This document shows positions 37,321 to 45,783 of a stretch of DNA of 64,000 nt, one piece after another; within the stretch, counting starts at the first letter, position 1, and the number at the start of each line of letters is the position of its first letter. The notes below the pieces were generated by a model. That model did no database searches and was not told where the DNA came from. It was given only the letters and a program-made list of their open reading frames with translations. The stretch covers positions 310,001-374,000 of the forward strand of contig NZ_JAHLPZ010000002.1 in assembly GCF_018918185.1 (NCBI RefSeq), written 5' to 3'. The stretch comes from Eubacterium sp. MSJ-21 (lineage in GTDB: Bacteria > Bacillota > Clostridia > Lachnospirales > Lachnospiraceae). Both the position numbers and the translations under genes were made by a program.

Positions 37321-38331
37321 TTATACTATTTCGTCGAAAAAACTTGCCTCATGCAGGATTGACATCAACGCAGCATCCTCCTGCAGAGATATTGCCATAA
37401 ATCCATGTCCTTCGTTCATCCGCACTGACACGCCAAGCATATTTGCGATATCATCACAGAAATGGCGTTCCGACATCGTTACCACAAGTCTTCTGCAAAA
37501 TGCCTGTTCGGCAAGTCGTACCGCTGCATCCAGTACATACCGCACATGCTCATCAAAGCTCTCAAAACGTTCCACATACATCGTATCATCGTAGATATCA
37601 TAAGAAAACATACCGGCCAGACGTTCTTCCACCTGCCCGTCATCCATGTGCATGCCATCCTCATACACAGCAACCACGTCACCATTCTGGCAGCGATGTT
37701 CCATGCACATCTGTTCCAGATACTGCGGCGTCCGATGTGCATAAACCTGATATTTCTTTGCAAGCGCAGCATTCACTTCACCGGAAAGGTGCTCCAAAAT
37801 ATCATCACATTCCTCATACAGATCCCTCAGATTCTTCGTATAATATCCTTCCTCTCCGGAAAGATCATCCGGTACGACATCTTCGTCCTCCAGCTCTGCA
37901 ATATCAATATCCAGTTCCAATGTATGAAAGACTTTTTCGAACCCCAGGCTCTCATAGTACTCTTCCCGTTCCGGCATCAAAAATGCAAATATTCTGTCAT
38001 CCTTCTTCATATCTGCAAGCACATATTGCATCATCCGATGCATAATCCCCTGCTCCCGATATTCCGGTTTCACAGCCACTCCGACTATGTAATAGCACAG
38101 TTCCTTTTTTCCTTCTACCTGCATCTCATAAGGATTCAAATGGATCATGCCCACCAGCACATCCCCCTTATAGGCAAGTAAAATCTTATTCTGCTTACAA
38201 ATCTCTGTAAAATAATAATCCGCAAACTCCTCCGGATCATCAAATATTTCATCCCACATCTGTCGAACCTCAGCAAGTACCTCTGGTTCGCCTTCAAAAT
38301 ATTTGAGCCTGCAACTGTCTCCGTCACTCAT
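37321..38331 (-). CDS. GNAT-family N-acetyltransferase
   Basis: A 336-residue protein. Residues about 20-165 form a GNAT domain with the acetyl-CoA loop VAVKPEYREQGIMHRMM and the EYYESLGFEKV end motif. The remaining 170 residues are a second domain, possibly a partial second GNAT or sterol-carrier-like fold as in Eis relatives; I cannot decide. GGAGG lies 13 bases before the ATG, a longer spacing than usual. Substrate unknown. Confidence 0.8.
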   Translation of the reverse strand: MSDGDSCRLKYFEGEPEVLAEVRQMWDEIFDDPEEFADYYFTEICKQNKILLAYKGDVLVGMIHLNPYEMQVEGKKELCYYIVGVAVKPEYREQGIMHRMMQYVLADMKKDDRIFAFLMPEREEYYESLGFEKVFHTLELDIDIAELEDEDVVPDDLSGEEGYYTKNLRDLYEECDDILEHLSGEVNAALAKKYQVYAHRTPQYLEQMCMEHRCQNGDVVAVYEDGMHMDDGQVEERLAGMFSYDIYDDTMYVERFESFDEHVRYVLDAAVRLAEQAFCRRLVVTMSERHFCDDIANMLGVSVRMNEGHGFMAISLQEDAALMSILHEASFFDEIV

Positions 38332-38367
38332 GAAACTAAAATATCCTCCTATTACTCTTTGTTTTCT

Positions 38368-38934
38368 TTATCTCTTCGCACAGCCCATGCATCCCATGCA
38401 TGGATTGGCAGCATTTTCTACCGTATCATCCACCACACGGGAGCTGCGATAATCGAAATTATCAATTGTCTCAAGCAGGCAGATCGCCTGAGAACTGATT
38501 CCCTTCCCCTGACCGGTAAATCCCAGACCTTCCTCTGTGGTTGCCTTGACATTCACCTGATTTTTATCAATTAACAGCCGTGCTGCAATGTTCTCCCGCA
38601 TCATCTCAATATATGGTGCCAGCTTCGGTCGCTGTGCAATCACTGTCGCATCCACATTTCCTATCATAAAATTGTGCTCGTCCAAAAGCTTCCGTACTTC
38701 TTCCAAAAGCTTCATACTGTCCGCCCCTTCATATGCAGGATCTGTATCCGGGAAATGTTTTCCGATATCGCCAAGCGCTGCCGCGCCGAGCAAAGCATCC
38801 ATAACCGCGTGCACCAGCACATCCGCATCCGAATGTCCAAGCAGTCCTTTCTCATACGGGATCTCCACACCTCCTAAGACAAGGCGTCGTCCCTCTACTA
38901 ATTTATGTACATCATACCCCATGCCAACTCTCAT
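38368..38934 (-). CDS. ispF: 2-C-methyl-D-erythritol 2,4-cyclodiphosphate synthase with Cys-rich tail
   Basis: IspF closes the cyclic diphosphate in the MEP isoprenoid pathway. Signature segments are visible: [11 protein letters not shown] (metal Asp and His), [32 protein letters not shown] and [17 protein letters not shown]. Normal IspF is about 155-160 residues; this one has about 30 extra residues ending [12 protein letters not shown] with three closely spaced cysteines. I start at 38934 (MRVGMGYD), ten bases after AAAGGAG; a GTG two codons earlier is the alternative. Confidence 0.95.
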   Translation of the reverse strand: MRVGMGYDVHKLVEGRRLVLGGVEIPYEKGLLGHSDADVLVHAVMDALLGAAALGDIGKHFPDTDPAYEGADSMKLLEEVRKLLDEHNFMIGNVDATVIAQRPKLAPYIEMMRENIAARLLIDKNQVNVKATTEEGLGFTGQGKGISSQAICLLETIDNFDYRSSRVVDDTVENAANPCMGCMGCAKR

Positions 38935-39151
38935 GGTCACTACGCTCCTTTATATCGAACAAAACCAAAGTATTGAACTATAATCTATCATATTTGCTAC
39001 GTATATGCAAACGTTTCCTTTTTCCCACAGAAAGAATTGTCACAATTTACTTTTCTATATTTACGAATTTGCCATTTCATTGTAAAATGTTATCATTACA
39101 GGCATATATAAATGCACTGTACAAATTTATACATAATGAGGAGGGTTTATT

Positions 39152-40213
39152 ATGGGAAGATCCGGCGGCGGTGGCGGCGGCTTTAGCAGTGGCGGTCACG
39201 GTGGCGGCAGTCATCATGGTGCAAGTTTCAGTGGCGGTGGAAGCAGCTTCCGCAGCAGCAGTGGTTCACGCGGAGGCGGTTTCAGCAGTGGTCCGAGAGG
39301 CGGTGGCTTTGGAGGCGGTCCTAGACCACATGGTCCAGGTCCTAGGCCATATGACGATTACGGGCCAGGTCCACATCACTATCATGGAGGTCCGGGTATG
39401 CCACCACCTCCACCACCAAGAAGAAGATATTATGGTGGCAGAACAACTTATGTGTATACGAATGGCAGTGGCGGTGGCAGTGCATTTGTTACTATTATCA
39501 TGCTCATGCTCGTCCTGATTGTCTTCTCCTTCTATATGCAGTTTAAAGGTGGATATACCGGAGATACACTCAGCGACAACCGTATTTCCGAATACGCAGA
39601 GGATCAATATAATACAATATTCAGCGGGCGCGAGGACGGACTGCTTCTGGTCGTAGACGAAAACGATAATGGTCAGTTCAAATATGGTGTCAAAGCCAAC
39701 GCACTCATGGATAATTATATCAACGATATGATTTCTGCATACCAGAACAATTATAATGATGATCTTGGTGTCCAGTTAAAGGGCATGCTGGAGGATACAT
39801 TGCAGATCATGAATCAGGATGGCATATCAAAGGTCAAATCCGACAAGGCATTTGACTCTCACTGCTATCGGGATGATTTAAACTGGATTGATACAAAAAA
39901 TAATGTCGTAACCGGTGCACAGGAATTCTATGATGCTACAGGAATCCAGTTCTACGTTATGTTTGTAAAGACACGTACCATCGCCAAGGCAACCAATCAT
40001 TCTGCCGGCGTATTCAAGGTACTGATCATCGCAGCGGCAGTTGTCATTGTCGTATGCATCCTCTTCTCCTGGTGGAAGAAACGTACTGCACAGAAGAACA
40101 AGGAGCAAGAAGACTTAGAGCGTACCTTAAATACTCCACTCGAAACATTCGGTTCCACTCCGATGGATGATTTAAAAGCAAAGTACGATAATCAGGATAA
40201 TAGCAAGTCATAA
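39152..40213 (+). CDS. Gly-rich membrane protein, TPM-like
   Basis: A 353-residue protein. Residues 1-110 are extremely rich in Gly, Ser, His, Pro and Arg (RSGGGGGGFSSGGHGGG) and are probably disordered. A membrane helix follows at about 112-130, then a 160-residue outer domain (VVDENDNGQFKYGV, ATGIQFYVMFV) that resembles a TPM domain, a second helix at about 288-308 and a charged tail. GAGGAGGG precedes the ATG. No partner gene is adjacent. TPM assignment is tentative. Confidence 0.72.
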   Translation: MGRSGGGGGGFSSGGHGGGSHHGASFSGGGSSFRSSSGSRGGGFSSGPRGGGFGGGPRPHGPGPRPYDDYGPGPHHYHGGPGMPPPPPPRRRYYGGRTTYVYTNGSGGGSAFVTIIMLMLVLIVFSFYMQFKGGYTGDTLSDNRISEYAEDQYNTIFSGREDGLLLVVDENDNGQFKYGVKANALMDNYINDMISAYQNNYNDDLGVQLKGMLEDTLQIMNQDGISKVKSDKAFDSHCYRDDLNWIDTKNNVVTGAQEFYDATGIQFYVMFVKTRTIAKATNHSAGVFKVLIIAAAVVIVVCILFSWWKKRTAQKNKEQEDLERTLNTPLETFGSTPMDDLKAKYDNQDNSKS

Positions 40214-40252
40214 CTACATAACTGATAATCCAAACTTACTAATTTACAAGAA

Positions 40253-40295
40253 AAAAGGGAATGTTTCCATGTAATTCATGAAAACATTCCCTTTT
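40253..40295. terminator. Bidirectional terminator between convergent genes
   Basis: A 19-bp stem with one mismatch (AAAAGGGAATGTTTCCATG against CATGAAAACATTCCCTTTT), a 5-nt loop and T-rich ends on both strands. Confidence 0.88.
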
Positions 40296-40298
40296 CTT

Positions 40299-41192
40299 TT
40301 ACCATGCAGTTGCAATATCTAACTGATTTGGATTTGATGCTGCAAATCCGCCTGTGTCTACAACAATCGCTGTACCAAGGCTGCTCTCCACAAGCGATCC
40401 TCTCGGATGTGTATTCAAATCGGCAGCTACCATAACATAGTCGCCATACATCTTCACGCCATCCTCGCGAACCCAATACTGCGCATTGTATCCCATGCTC
40501 TGCATAATATCTACGACACCACTCATATTCAGGTTATAATAAGTTTCTTTTCCGCTTGGTCCGTAGTTTACACCCTTGGATGCAGTCAGCGTTCCATCTC
40601 CGGTAATATTTGTATATGTAGCCACATATGTCTGTGTGGATTTCTTTGAACCACGCTCTGCATAATATGTCTCTACTGTATTCAGAAATTCATCATAATT
40701 GTCGCGAACTGTCAATACCTTGTCTCGCTCATCGCTCGCCATCAGAGACGGCTTGATCTCAACTGGTAATGTCTTTACATGTGCAATGAATTCCGAATAT
40801 ACCGGATTGGTCTGTGCTTCAACCATTGTCCGAAGCACACTTTTGTCTGCAACCGATGTTTCTTCTATCATATTTGTCATATCCATCTTTGTCTGAAACT
40901 TCGGTGTGAGTTTTGTTACATCAGTCGTTACAGTCTTTGCCATATCTTTCCCAATCACATCTGTAACTTCCACTGCCTGAACAGCTTCCCCGATGCTTTC
41001 CTGCGTTGTAACTGCTGCAAGCACCATAGACTCTGTTGTCATTGCCGGTGCCGGAGCTTCCGCAAGTACCTCTGTTACCTTCTCATTTGTTGTGCTATTG
41101 GCTTTGTAATCTTCCAATAATGTTGGTGTGTATAAACATACCGCTAAGATCATCACAAATCCTATCATTAGCTTATCGATGTTTAACCTCAT
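40299..41192 (-). CDS. Membrane-anchored 3D-domain (RlpA/Rpf-like) cell-wall protein
   Basis: A 297-residue protein with an N-terminal membrane helix (residues about 8-26) acting as an uncleaved anchor or signal. The middle 150 residues are Thr/Val-rich and variable. The last 50 residues form a 3D-type double-psi beta barrel: YGDYVMVAADLNTHPRGS, TAIVVDTGGF and the final LDIATAW, as in lytic cell-wall enzymes. The Asp residues that give the domain its name are present. AGGAG precedes the ATG. Function is probably peptidoglycan binding or cleavage. Confidence 0.8.
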   Translation of the reverse strand: MRLNIDKLMIGFVMILAVCLYTPTLLEDYKANSTTNEKVTEVLAEAPAPAMTTESMVLAAVTTQESIGEAVQAVEVTDVIGKDMAKTVTTDVTKLTPKFQTKMDMTNMIEETSVADKSVLRTMVEAQTNPVYSEFIAHVKTLPVEIKPSLMASDERDKVLTVRDNYDEFLNTVETYYAERGSKKSTQTYVATYTNITGDGTLTASKGVNYGPSGKETYYNLNMSGVVDIMQSMGYNAQYWVREDGVKMYGDYVMVAADLNTHPRGSLVESSLGTAIVVDTGGFAASNPNQLDIATAW

Positions 41193-41215
41193 CTAATCAC
41201 TCCTTTTCCAAAACC

Positions 41216-41232
41216 GTTTGTTCGCAACAAAC
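41216..41232. promoter_or_regulatory. Palindrome at the transcript start of the 3D-domain gene
   Basis: GTTTGTTcgcAACAAAC is a perfect 7-bp inverted repeat with a 3-nt centre. It lies at about +1 to +17 of the predicted transcript and could be an operator or a 5' hairpin. Confidence 0.45.
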
Positions 41233-41239
41233 TTCCCCT

Positions 41240-41268
41240 ATTTAACATCACATTTATTAACTTGTCAA
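41240..41268 (-). promoter_or_regulatory. Sigma-A promoter of the 3D-domain gene
   Basis: TTGACA, 17 bp, TTAAAT on the minus strand, about 48 bp before the ATG at 41192. Confidence 0.6.
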
Positions 41269-41452
41269 TACATTTTTGAAATTTTTTAGAAATATTTGAA
41301 ACATTTTTGTAACAATTTTCGCTCATTTGTTACATTTTCAGACATTGTATTACAGAAAAAAAGTAAAAAACTATGGTGTTTTCCTTTTTCGACACCCATT
41401 ATATTACAAAATGTTACATTTCGCAGTTTCTCTTCTGCCCGATTTTTTCCAT

Positions 41453-41476
41453 AAAAAAAGATGCATTCATGCATCT
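41453..41476 (-). terminator. Terminator of the tRNA-Val/tRNA-Met unit
   Basis: AGATGCA and TGCATCT with a TTCA loop, followed on the minus strand by seven T. It lies 36 bp after the end of tRNA-Met. Confidence 0.85.
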
Positions 41477-41511
41477 TCTAAAATGTTACCGGAATTCCAG
41501 GCATAAAAAAA

Positions 41512-41585
41512 TAGCGGAAGGGGGATTTGAACCCTCGACACCACGGGTATGAACCGTGTGCTCTAGCCAACTGAGCTATTCCGCC
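41512..41585 (-). tRNA. tRNA-Met (CAT), elongator type
   Basis: Full cloverleaf with acceptor GGCGGAA, anticodon loop TTCATAC, T-loop GGTTCAAATCC. It lacks the initiator features. CCA is not encoded. Confidence 0.93.
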
Positions 41586-41592
41586 ATAAAAA

Positions 41593-41665
41593 TGGGACCT
41601 ATAGGGCTCGAACCTATGACCCTCTGCTTGTAAGGCAGATGCTCTCCCAGCTGAGCTAAGATCCC
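41593..41665 (-). tRNA. tRNA-Val (TAC)
   Basis: Acceptor GGGATCT pairs with AGGTCCC, anticodon loop CTTACAA, T-loop GGTTCGAGCC. First gene of the minus-strand pair, 7 bp before tRNA-Met. Confidence 0.94.
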
Positions 41666-41699
41666 ATTCGTTTTGTGTTGTTTGCTTAACACTCTTGCT

Positions 41700-41728
41700 A
41701 TTTTACATACCTCGTTCCCATTTGTCAA
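41700..41728 (-). promoter_or_regulatory. Sigma-A promoter of the tRNA-Val/Met unit
   Basis: TTGACA, 17 bp, TAAAAT on the minus strand, about 35 bp before tRNA-Val. Confidence 0.8.
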
Positions 41729-41795
41729 GCCTTTTTCTTCAAATTTTTAACAGATTTTTTTCATGTGCTCCGAATCCCGCATATTTCCGCGGTTT

Positions 41796-42743
41796 TTAGA
41801 TGCAGCCAATCGTGCGCAGAATAAATATCCACAAGGTAAGCGTCACGGATGACAGCAATGTAGTAAGCACAATGACATTGGAAGTCAGAATGTCATCGTT
41901 ATCCATATTCTTTGCCATAACATAACAGCTCACCGTCGTCGGAGATGCCAGCATAATGAGAATTGCCACCATCTCACTCGGTGCAAATCCAAGCTTGTAC
42001 GCAAATGGTAAAAACACAAGTGGCAGTCCAATCAGTTTGATAAAGGTTGCCCCAAGTGCAGGCTTTAATCTGGCAATCGCCTGTTTGGTATCGAAGCCAG
42101 CTCCCACCGCAAGCAAAGCAATCGGCGTTGCAGTTTGTGCAATATAATTGAGCGTACGTGCAGGGATTGTCGGGATTGGCAATCGCACCAGCGATGCGAT
42201 GAGACCCAGAACAATTCCTATAATGATTGGATTTTTCGCGATGTTGATACAGGCATTTTTAATCTTACCATAATCTTTATTCGCCTCTGTGTTTGCATTA
42301 AACACCAATATAATCACCGATAATATATTGAAGAACGGAACCGCCGCTACGATCATAAGCGGCGTCATACCAATCTCTCCACAGATATTTTCCACAAATG
42401 CAACGCCCAGAATTGCTGCACTTCCCCGTGCCCCTGCCTGTGCAAACGCTCCTACCATCGTCTTGTCCTTCAGGGTAAGCTTTGCAATGCCCCACACAAG
42501 GAAGAACATAATAATCGTCACGATCATACAGAACAGGAAGAACTTCACATTCATATCCTTTCTCACATCGGAACCTGCAATATCCCGGAACAACATAACC
42601 GGAAGCGCTACAATAAATACATATTTATTTGCCACGCGCACAAATTCGTCTGTCAGGAAACCGATTCTTCTCAATATATATCCTAATAGAATAATCAAAA
42701 AAATCGGAATCGTCACATTCACACTAAATATAAAATTATCCAT
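41796..42743 (-). CDS. AEC-family transporter (auxin efflux carrier type)
   Basis: A 315-residue integral membrane protein with about ten hydrophobic helices and the inverted-repeat layout of the AEC family, which exports or takes up organic anions such as malate. Typical phrases are FLIILLGYILRRIGFL near the start and LASPTTVSCYVMAKNMD near the end. GAGG precedes the ATG. It lies alone between two tRNA clusters; the substrate cannot be read from context. Confidence 0.9.
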   Translation of the reverse strand: MDNFIFSVNVTIPIFLIILLGYILRRIGFLTDEFVRVANKYVFIVALPVMLFRDIAGSDVRKDMNVKFFLFCMIVTIIMFFLVWGIAKLTLKDKTMVGAFAQAGARGSAAILGVAFVENICGEIGMTPLMIVAAVPFFNILSVIILVFNANTEANKDYGKIKNACINIAKNPIIIGIVLGLIASLVRLPIPTIPARTLNYIAQTATPIALLAVGAGFDTKQAIARLKPALGATFIKLIGLPLVFLPFAYKLGFAPSEMVAILIMLASPTTVSCYVMAKNMDNDDILTSNVIVLTTLLSSVTLTLWIFILRTIGCI

Positions 42744-42863
42744 TCTTTTTTCCTCTTAAATATCTTTTTGCATTGCCTAGTGTACCACACCCGTCGACAA
42801 ATTCCAAGAAATGACGCTATTTTCCTATATTTTTCGGCATTTTAAATTTTTTTAAAAAAGTTG

Positions 42864-42892
42864 TTGACAACCTCCCATGCTTTATGTATAAT
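42864..42892 (+). promoter_or_regulatory. Perfect consensus promoter of the seven-tRNA cluster
   Basis: TTGACA, 17 bp, TATAAT, exact at both hexamers; transcript start near 42899, followed by a 37-nt leader to tRNA-Pro. Confidence 0.9.
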
Positions 42893-42935
42893 AACACTTG
42901 CGTTGAGACGAGGCAGACAAAAACAAATGCCTTAT

Positions 42936-43010
42936 CGGGGTGTGGCTCAGTTTGGCTAGAGCGCCTGATTTGGGATCAGGAGGTCGCAGGTTCGAGTCCT
43001 GTCACCCCGA
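42936..43010 (+). tRNA. tRNA-Pro (TGG)
   Basis: Acceptor CGGGGTG/CACCCCG, anticodon loop TTTGGGA, T-loop GGTTCGAGTCC. Confidence 0.95.
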
Positions 43011-43043
43011 CTTGATATCTTCTCTTCGCCAAGCTCAGATTAA

Positions 43044-43114
43044 GCGGGTGTAGTTCAATGGTAGAACACTAGCCTTCCAAGCTAGATACGTGGGTTCGAT
43101 TCCCATCACCCGCT
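43044..43114 (+). tRNA. tRNA-Gly (TCC)
   Basis: Acceptor GCGGGTG/CACCCGC, anticodon loop CTTCCAA, T-loop GGTTCGATTCC. Confidence 0.95.
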
Positions 43115-43154
43115 CTTTATTTTGCAAATACATATTATGTATGCAAGATATTAT

Positions 43155-43228
<74 letters not shown>

Positions 43229-43242
43229 TTTTTATATTATAT

Positions 43243-43317
43243 GGTGGGTATGGCGCAGTTGGCTAGCGCGCCAGATTGTGGCTCTGGAGGCCGAGGGTTC
43301 GAGTCCCTCTATCCACC
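43243..43317 (+). tRNA. tRNA-His (GTG)
   Basis: Acceptor GTGGGTA/TATCCAC with the extra 5' G opposite C73 that marks tRNA-His; anticodon loop TTGTGGC. Confidence 0.95.
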
Positions 43318-43361
43318 CTCTTCTTTTTTAGATTGCAGGCTTTGCAAGAGCAGGTTTTTAA

Positions 43362-43433
43362 TGGGCTATCGCCAAGCGGTAAGGCACAGGACTTTGACTC
43401 CTGCATTCGTTGGTTCGAATCCAACTAGCCCAG
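43362..43433 (+). tRNA. tRNA-Gln (TTG)
   Basis: Acceptor TGGGCTA/TAGCCCA, anticodon loop CTTTGAC, T-loop GGTTCGAATCC. Confidence 0.95.
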
Positions 43434-43449
43434 CTTTTTTATTTTATAT

Positions 43450-43522
43450 GGGCCACTAGCTCAGTCGGTAGAGCACTTGACTTTTAATCAAGTTGTCGGG
43501 GGTTCGATTCCCCCGTGGCTCA
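43450..43522 (+). tRNA. tRNA-Lys (TTT)
   Basis: Acceptor GGGCCAC/GTGGCTC, anticodon loop CTTTTAA, T-loop GGTTCGATTCC. Confidence 0.95.
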
Positions 43523-43529
43523 CTCTTTG

Positions 43530-43556
43530 GCAGATGAGATCATCTGCTAATTTTTT
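43530..43556 (+). terminator. Terminator-like hairpin inside the tRNA cluster
   Basis: GCAGATGA and TCATCTGC stem followed by TAATTTTTT, directly after tRNA-Lys. It suggests that tRNA-Leu is partly or wholly separate from the first six tRNAs. The 100 bp after it hold a further small stem (GTAAGC and GCTTAC near 43581-43596) and no gene. Confidence 0.7.
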
Positions 43557-43652
43557 ATTAGGGCGACAGCCCGTGACCGAAGTAAGCGTAGCTTACGGAG
43601 GGGCATGGATTTAGCTTTCGTTCTTTCATATTATAAATACATCAATTCACAT

Positions 43653-43734
43653 GCGGGTGTGGCGGAATTGGCAGACGCGCTAGATTTAGGTTCTAGTGGG
43701 CAACCCCGTGCAGGTTCAAGTCCTGTCACCCGCA
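43653..43734 (+). tRNA. tRNA-Leu (TAG)
   Basis: Acceptor GCGGGTG/CACCCGC, anticodon loop TTTAGGT, long variable arm as expected for class II tRNA. Confidence 0.95.
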
Positions 43735-43740
43735 TTTCAT

Positions 43741-43772
43741 AAAAAAGCAAGAGTTTGAACTCTTGCTTTTTT
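43741..43772 (+). terminator. Terminator of the tRNA-Leu unit
   Basis: AAAAAAGCAAGAG and CTCTTGCTTTTTT stem with a short loop and T run, seven bases after tRNA-Leu. Confidence 0.88.
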
Positions 43773-43775
43773 TAT

Positions 43776-43863
43776 GGACCGAGGCGCGTCCTTTAACCTG
43801 AGTTTCAAGATCTCGGCTTCCGCCTCGGTCGGTGCTAATCGCGTGCCACCGGCACGCAGCACC
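43776..43863. other. Two adjacent GC-rich hairpins
   Basis: GGACCGAGGCG pairs with CGCCTCGGTC (34-nt loop), then GGTGCT pairs with AGCACC enclosing CGTGCC/GGCACG. The stretch is much more GC-rich than its surroundings and codes for nothing that I can support. It could be an RNA or a small repeat element. Confidence 0.5.
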
Positions 43864-43919
43864 TCCTTACATAGGTTTATAATTTATCAATATATTTCAG
43901 ACCTACTTACTGGATTTTT

Positions 43920-44498
43920 CTATCCTCGAAATACCCCTCTCACCGCAGCCAGATACTCCTCTGGTCTATCCGCCTTTTTCACCTTCTTAAGCTCCCTCTC
44001 TGCTTCCGGGAACATTTTTCCCAGATAGAACCACACTTCCTTCATCTTGAAGAGCGCATCCCGTTCCGAGTCCATCTCTTCCCGGTATCCGGCATACAGC
44101 CGATCATGATATTCCTTTAACTCTACCGTTGTTACCTGCTGCCCTGTCCGAATCTCCCGTACCAGTCCCGGATTCGCAATCACGCCTCTTCCAAGCATCA
44201 TGCGGTCTACCTGCGGAAACTTGTCCTGAAACGCATGATAATCTTCCACCATGAAAATATCTCCATTGTAACAAACTGGATGTACACATTGTTCCAATGC
44301 TTCCGCAAATACATCGAGCTTCGGGTGATTATTATAGAAATCCTTCTGCAGGCGTGGATGGATGATCACTTCTGAGATCGGATACCGATTGTATACTCGC
44401 AGGATATCCGCAAACTCTTCAGGAAATTCCACCCCCAGCCGTGTCTTCACAGAGATCTTGCACCTCTGTTTCTCAGGTTGCTTTTCCACTTGCTGCAT
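43920..44498 (-). pseudogene. 3' part of a tRNA-dihydrouridine synthase gene (Dus), N-terminus missing
   Basis: The frame codes for the C-terminal 190 residues of a Dus flavoenzyme: ISVKTRLGVE, EVIIHPRLQKDFYNNHPKL, PVCYNGDIF, RMMLGRGVIANPGLV and the helical tail. A full Dus has about 310-330 residues, so the FMN-binding N-terminal part with the catalytic cysteine is absent. Its apparent start overlaps the truncated pcrA and has no ribosome site. The two fragments meet at about 44470-44500. Confidence 0.85.
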
Positions 44499-44967
44499 GT
44501 GCTTTTTCGTAATCGTCCGGTGTCATATACCCTTCCTTCGCCTTCGATATCGCCGAAAGCATCGCACGCTCCGGATACAGCTTTGGATCTAATTGCAGAT
44601 ATTTTAACACTTCTTTTACAACCGTCTTCTGTTCACTTGCATCATAAATCGTGAAACTGCTTGTTCCACCGATCTTGTCAATATGTTTACGCAGAATCCG
44701 CACACACATCGAATGGAACGTCGATACCCACACACTCTCTGCGCCAAATCCTACCAGATTGTCTACTCGTTCCCGCATCTCTGCCGCAGCCTTGTTCGTA
44801 AATGTGATTGCCAGTATATTGTATGGATTGACTGACATCTCATCAATCAGATATGCGATCCGGTGCGTGATCACTCTGGTTTTTCCGGAGCCCGCACCTG
44901 CTAAAATAAGTAAAGGCCCGTCGGTTATACAACAGGCCTCTAACTGTTTGTCATTTAATCCCGGCAT
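44473..44967 (-). pseudogene. 5' part of a UvrD/PcrA helicase gene, truncated
   Basis: 164 residues match the start of PcrA/UvrD-type DNA helicase: Q-motif LNDKQLEA, Walker A LAGAGSGKTRVITHRIAYL, motif Ia AITFTNKAAAEMRERV and VSTFHSMCVRILR, then ISKAKEGYMTPDDYEK. The frame ends soon after at a stop, about 570 residues short of the normal length, where Dus sequence begins. Helicase motifs II-VI are missing. It starts four bases after the pspA stop. Confidence 0.88.
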
Positions 44968-44971
44968 CGGT

Positions 44972-45655
44972 TTACTGTAAACCTAACTTTGCCTTCATCG
45001 CTGCCAGTTCATCCTGTACAGCTGCATTCGGAGCTGCATCATACTTGGCTGCTAAACTGTCGATGCCACTCTCCTGTGTTGTCTGATTTAATTCGGTCAT
45101 GGCATTTGCCTGATCGAGCATTGCGTTCGCCTTTGCTTCCATACGATCAAAGGCAGCCATGCTGCTTGCTGAATCTGACAGATTGTTTGTCATCTTGTTC
45201 AGACGATCCTGCGTCTTAGCAACCTTCATCTTCGCCTTGATTGCATCACGGCGGGAGTCAAGCTGGTTGATATCTGTCACAAGCTTGTCATGCATCTGAC
45301 GCATCTTCATCGCATTTGCAGCTGCAACATCATAGGTCTGCTGCAAGCTTGCCTGCTTCGCTGTAAGCTGGTTCTTCTGCTCTAAGAACTTCATGGCATC
45401 TGCTTCGTTTCCGGCAAGAAGTGCCTTCTCTGCGTATGCCTGCATCTTCGTAATCTCAGAATTCACTTCATCGAGCTCGCGCTTGCATCTCTGCTCATCT
45501 GCCATAACGGCAGCTGTTTCCTTCTTCACTTCTGCCAGATCCTTCGTCAGGTTACGAAGTGTCTGATCAATCATCTTCTCCGGATCTTCTGCTTTATCGA
45601 GAAGTGCATTGATATTTGAAGCCATAATGTCTTTAAATCTCTGTAAAATTCCCAT
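44972..45655 (-). CDS. pspA: PspA/IM30-family membrane-stress protein
   Basis: A 227-residue coiled-coil protein beginning MGILQRFKDIMASNINALLD, the typical amphipathic start of PspA/Vipp1, followed by EDPEKMIDQTLRN and four long helices. These proteins form rings or filaments on the inner membrane face and protect it under stress. GGAGGG precedes the ATG. No pspB/C or liaRS is near; the pcrA fragment follows directly. Confidence 0.93.
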   Translation of the reverse strand: MGILQRFKDIMASNINALLDKAEDPEKMIDQTLRNLTKDLAEVKKETAAVMADEQRCKRELDEVNSEITKMQAYAEKALLAGNEADAMKFLEQKNQLTAKQASLQQTYDVAAANAMKMRQMHDKLVTDINQLDSRRDAIKAKMKVAKTQDRLNKMTNNLSDSASSMAAFDRMEAKANAMLDQANAMTELNQTTQESGIDSLAAKYDAAPNAAVQDELAAMKAKLGLQ

Positions 45656-45783
45656 TGTAATAAAACCCTCCTATAATTCTCATCTTCATACCGTGAAATC
45701 CACGTTGCTTTTATTATACTTGATAAAGATAGTAAAGTAAAATGGAATTTTGTTAAAAATTGGTGTTGTTATTGCAACTTGTC

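Larger units (their letters stand above)
41193..41452. other. AT-rich intergenic stretch
   Basis: Between the 3D-domain gene and the tRNA-Met terminator. It holds a promoter and a palindrome (listed separately) in its first 80 bp. I see no gene in the rest; a minus-strand open frame of 62 codons lacks a ribosome site. Confidence 0.6.

Noticed and set aside
41286-41474. 62-codon minus-strand frame
   Set aside because: No ribosome site, and it overlaps the tRNA terminator.
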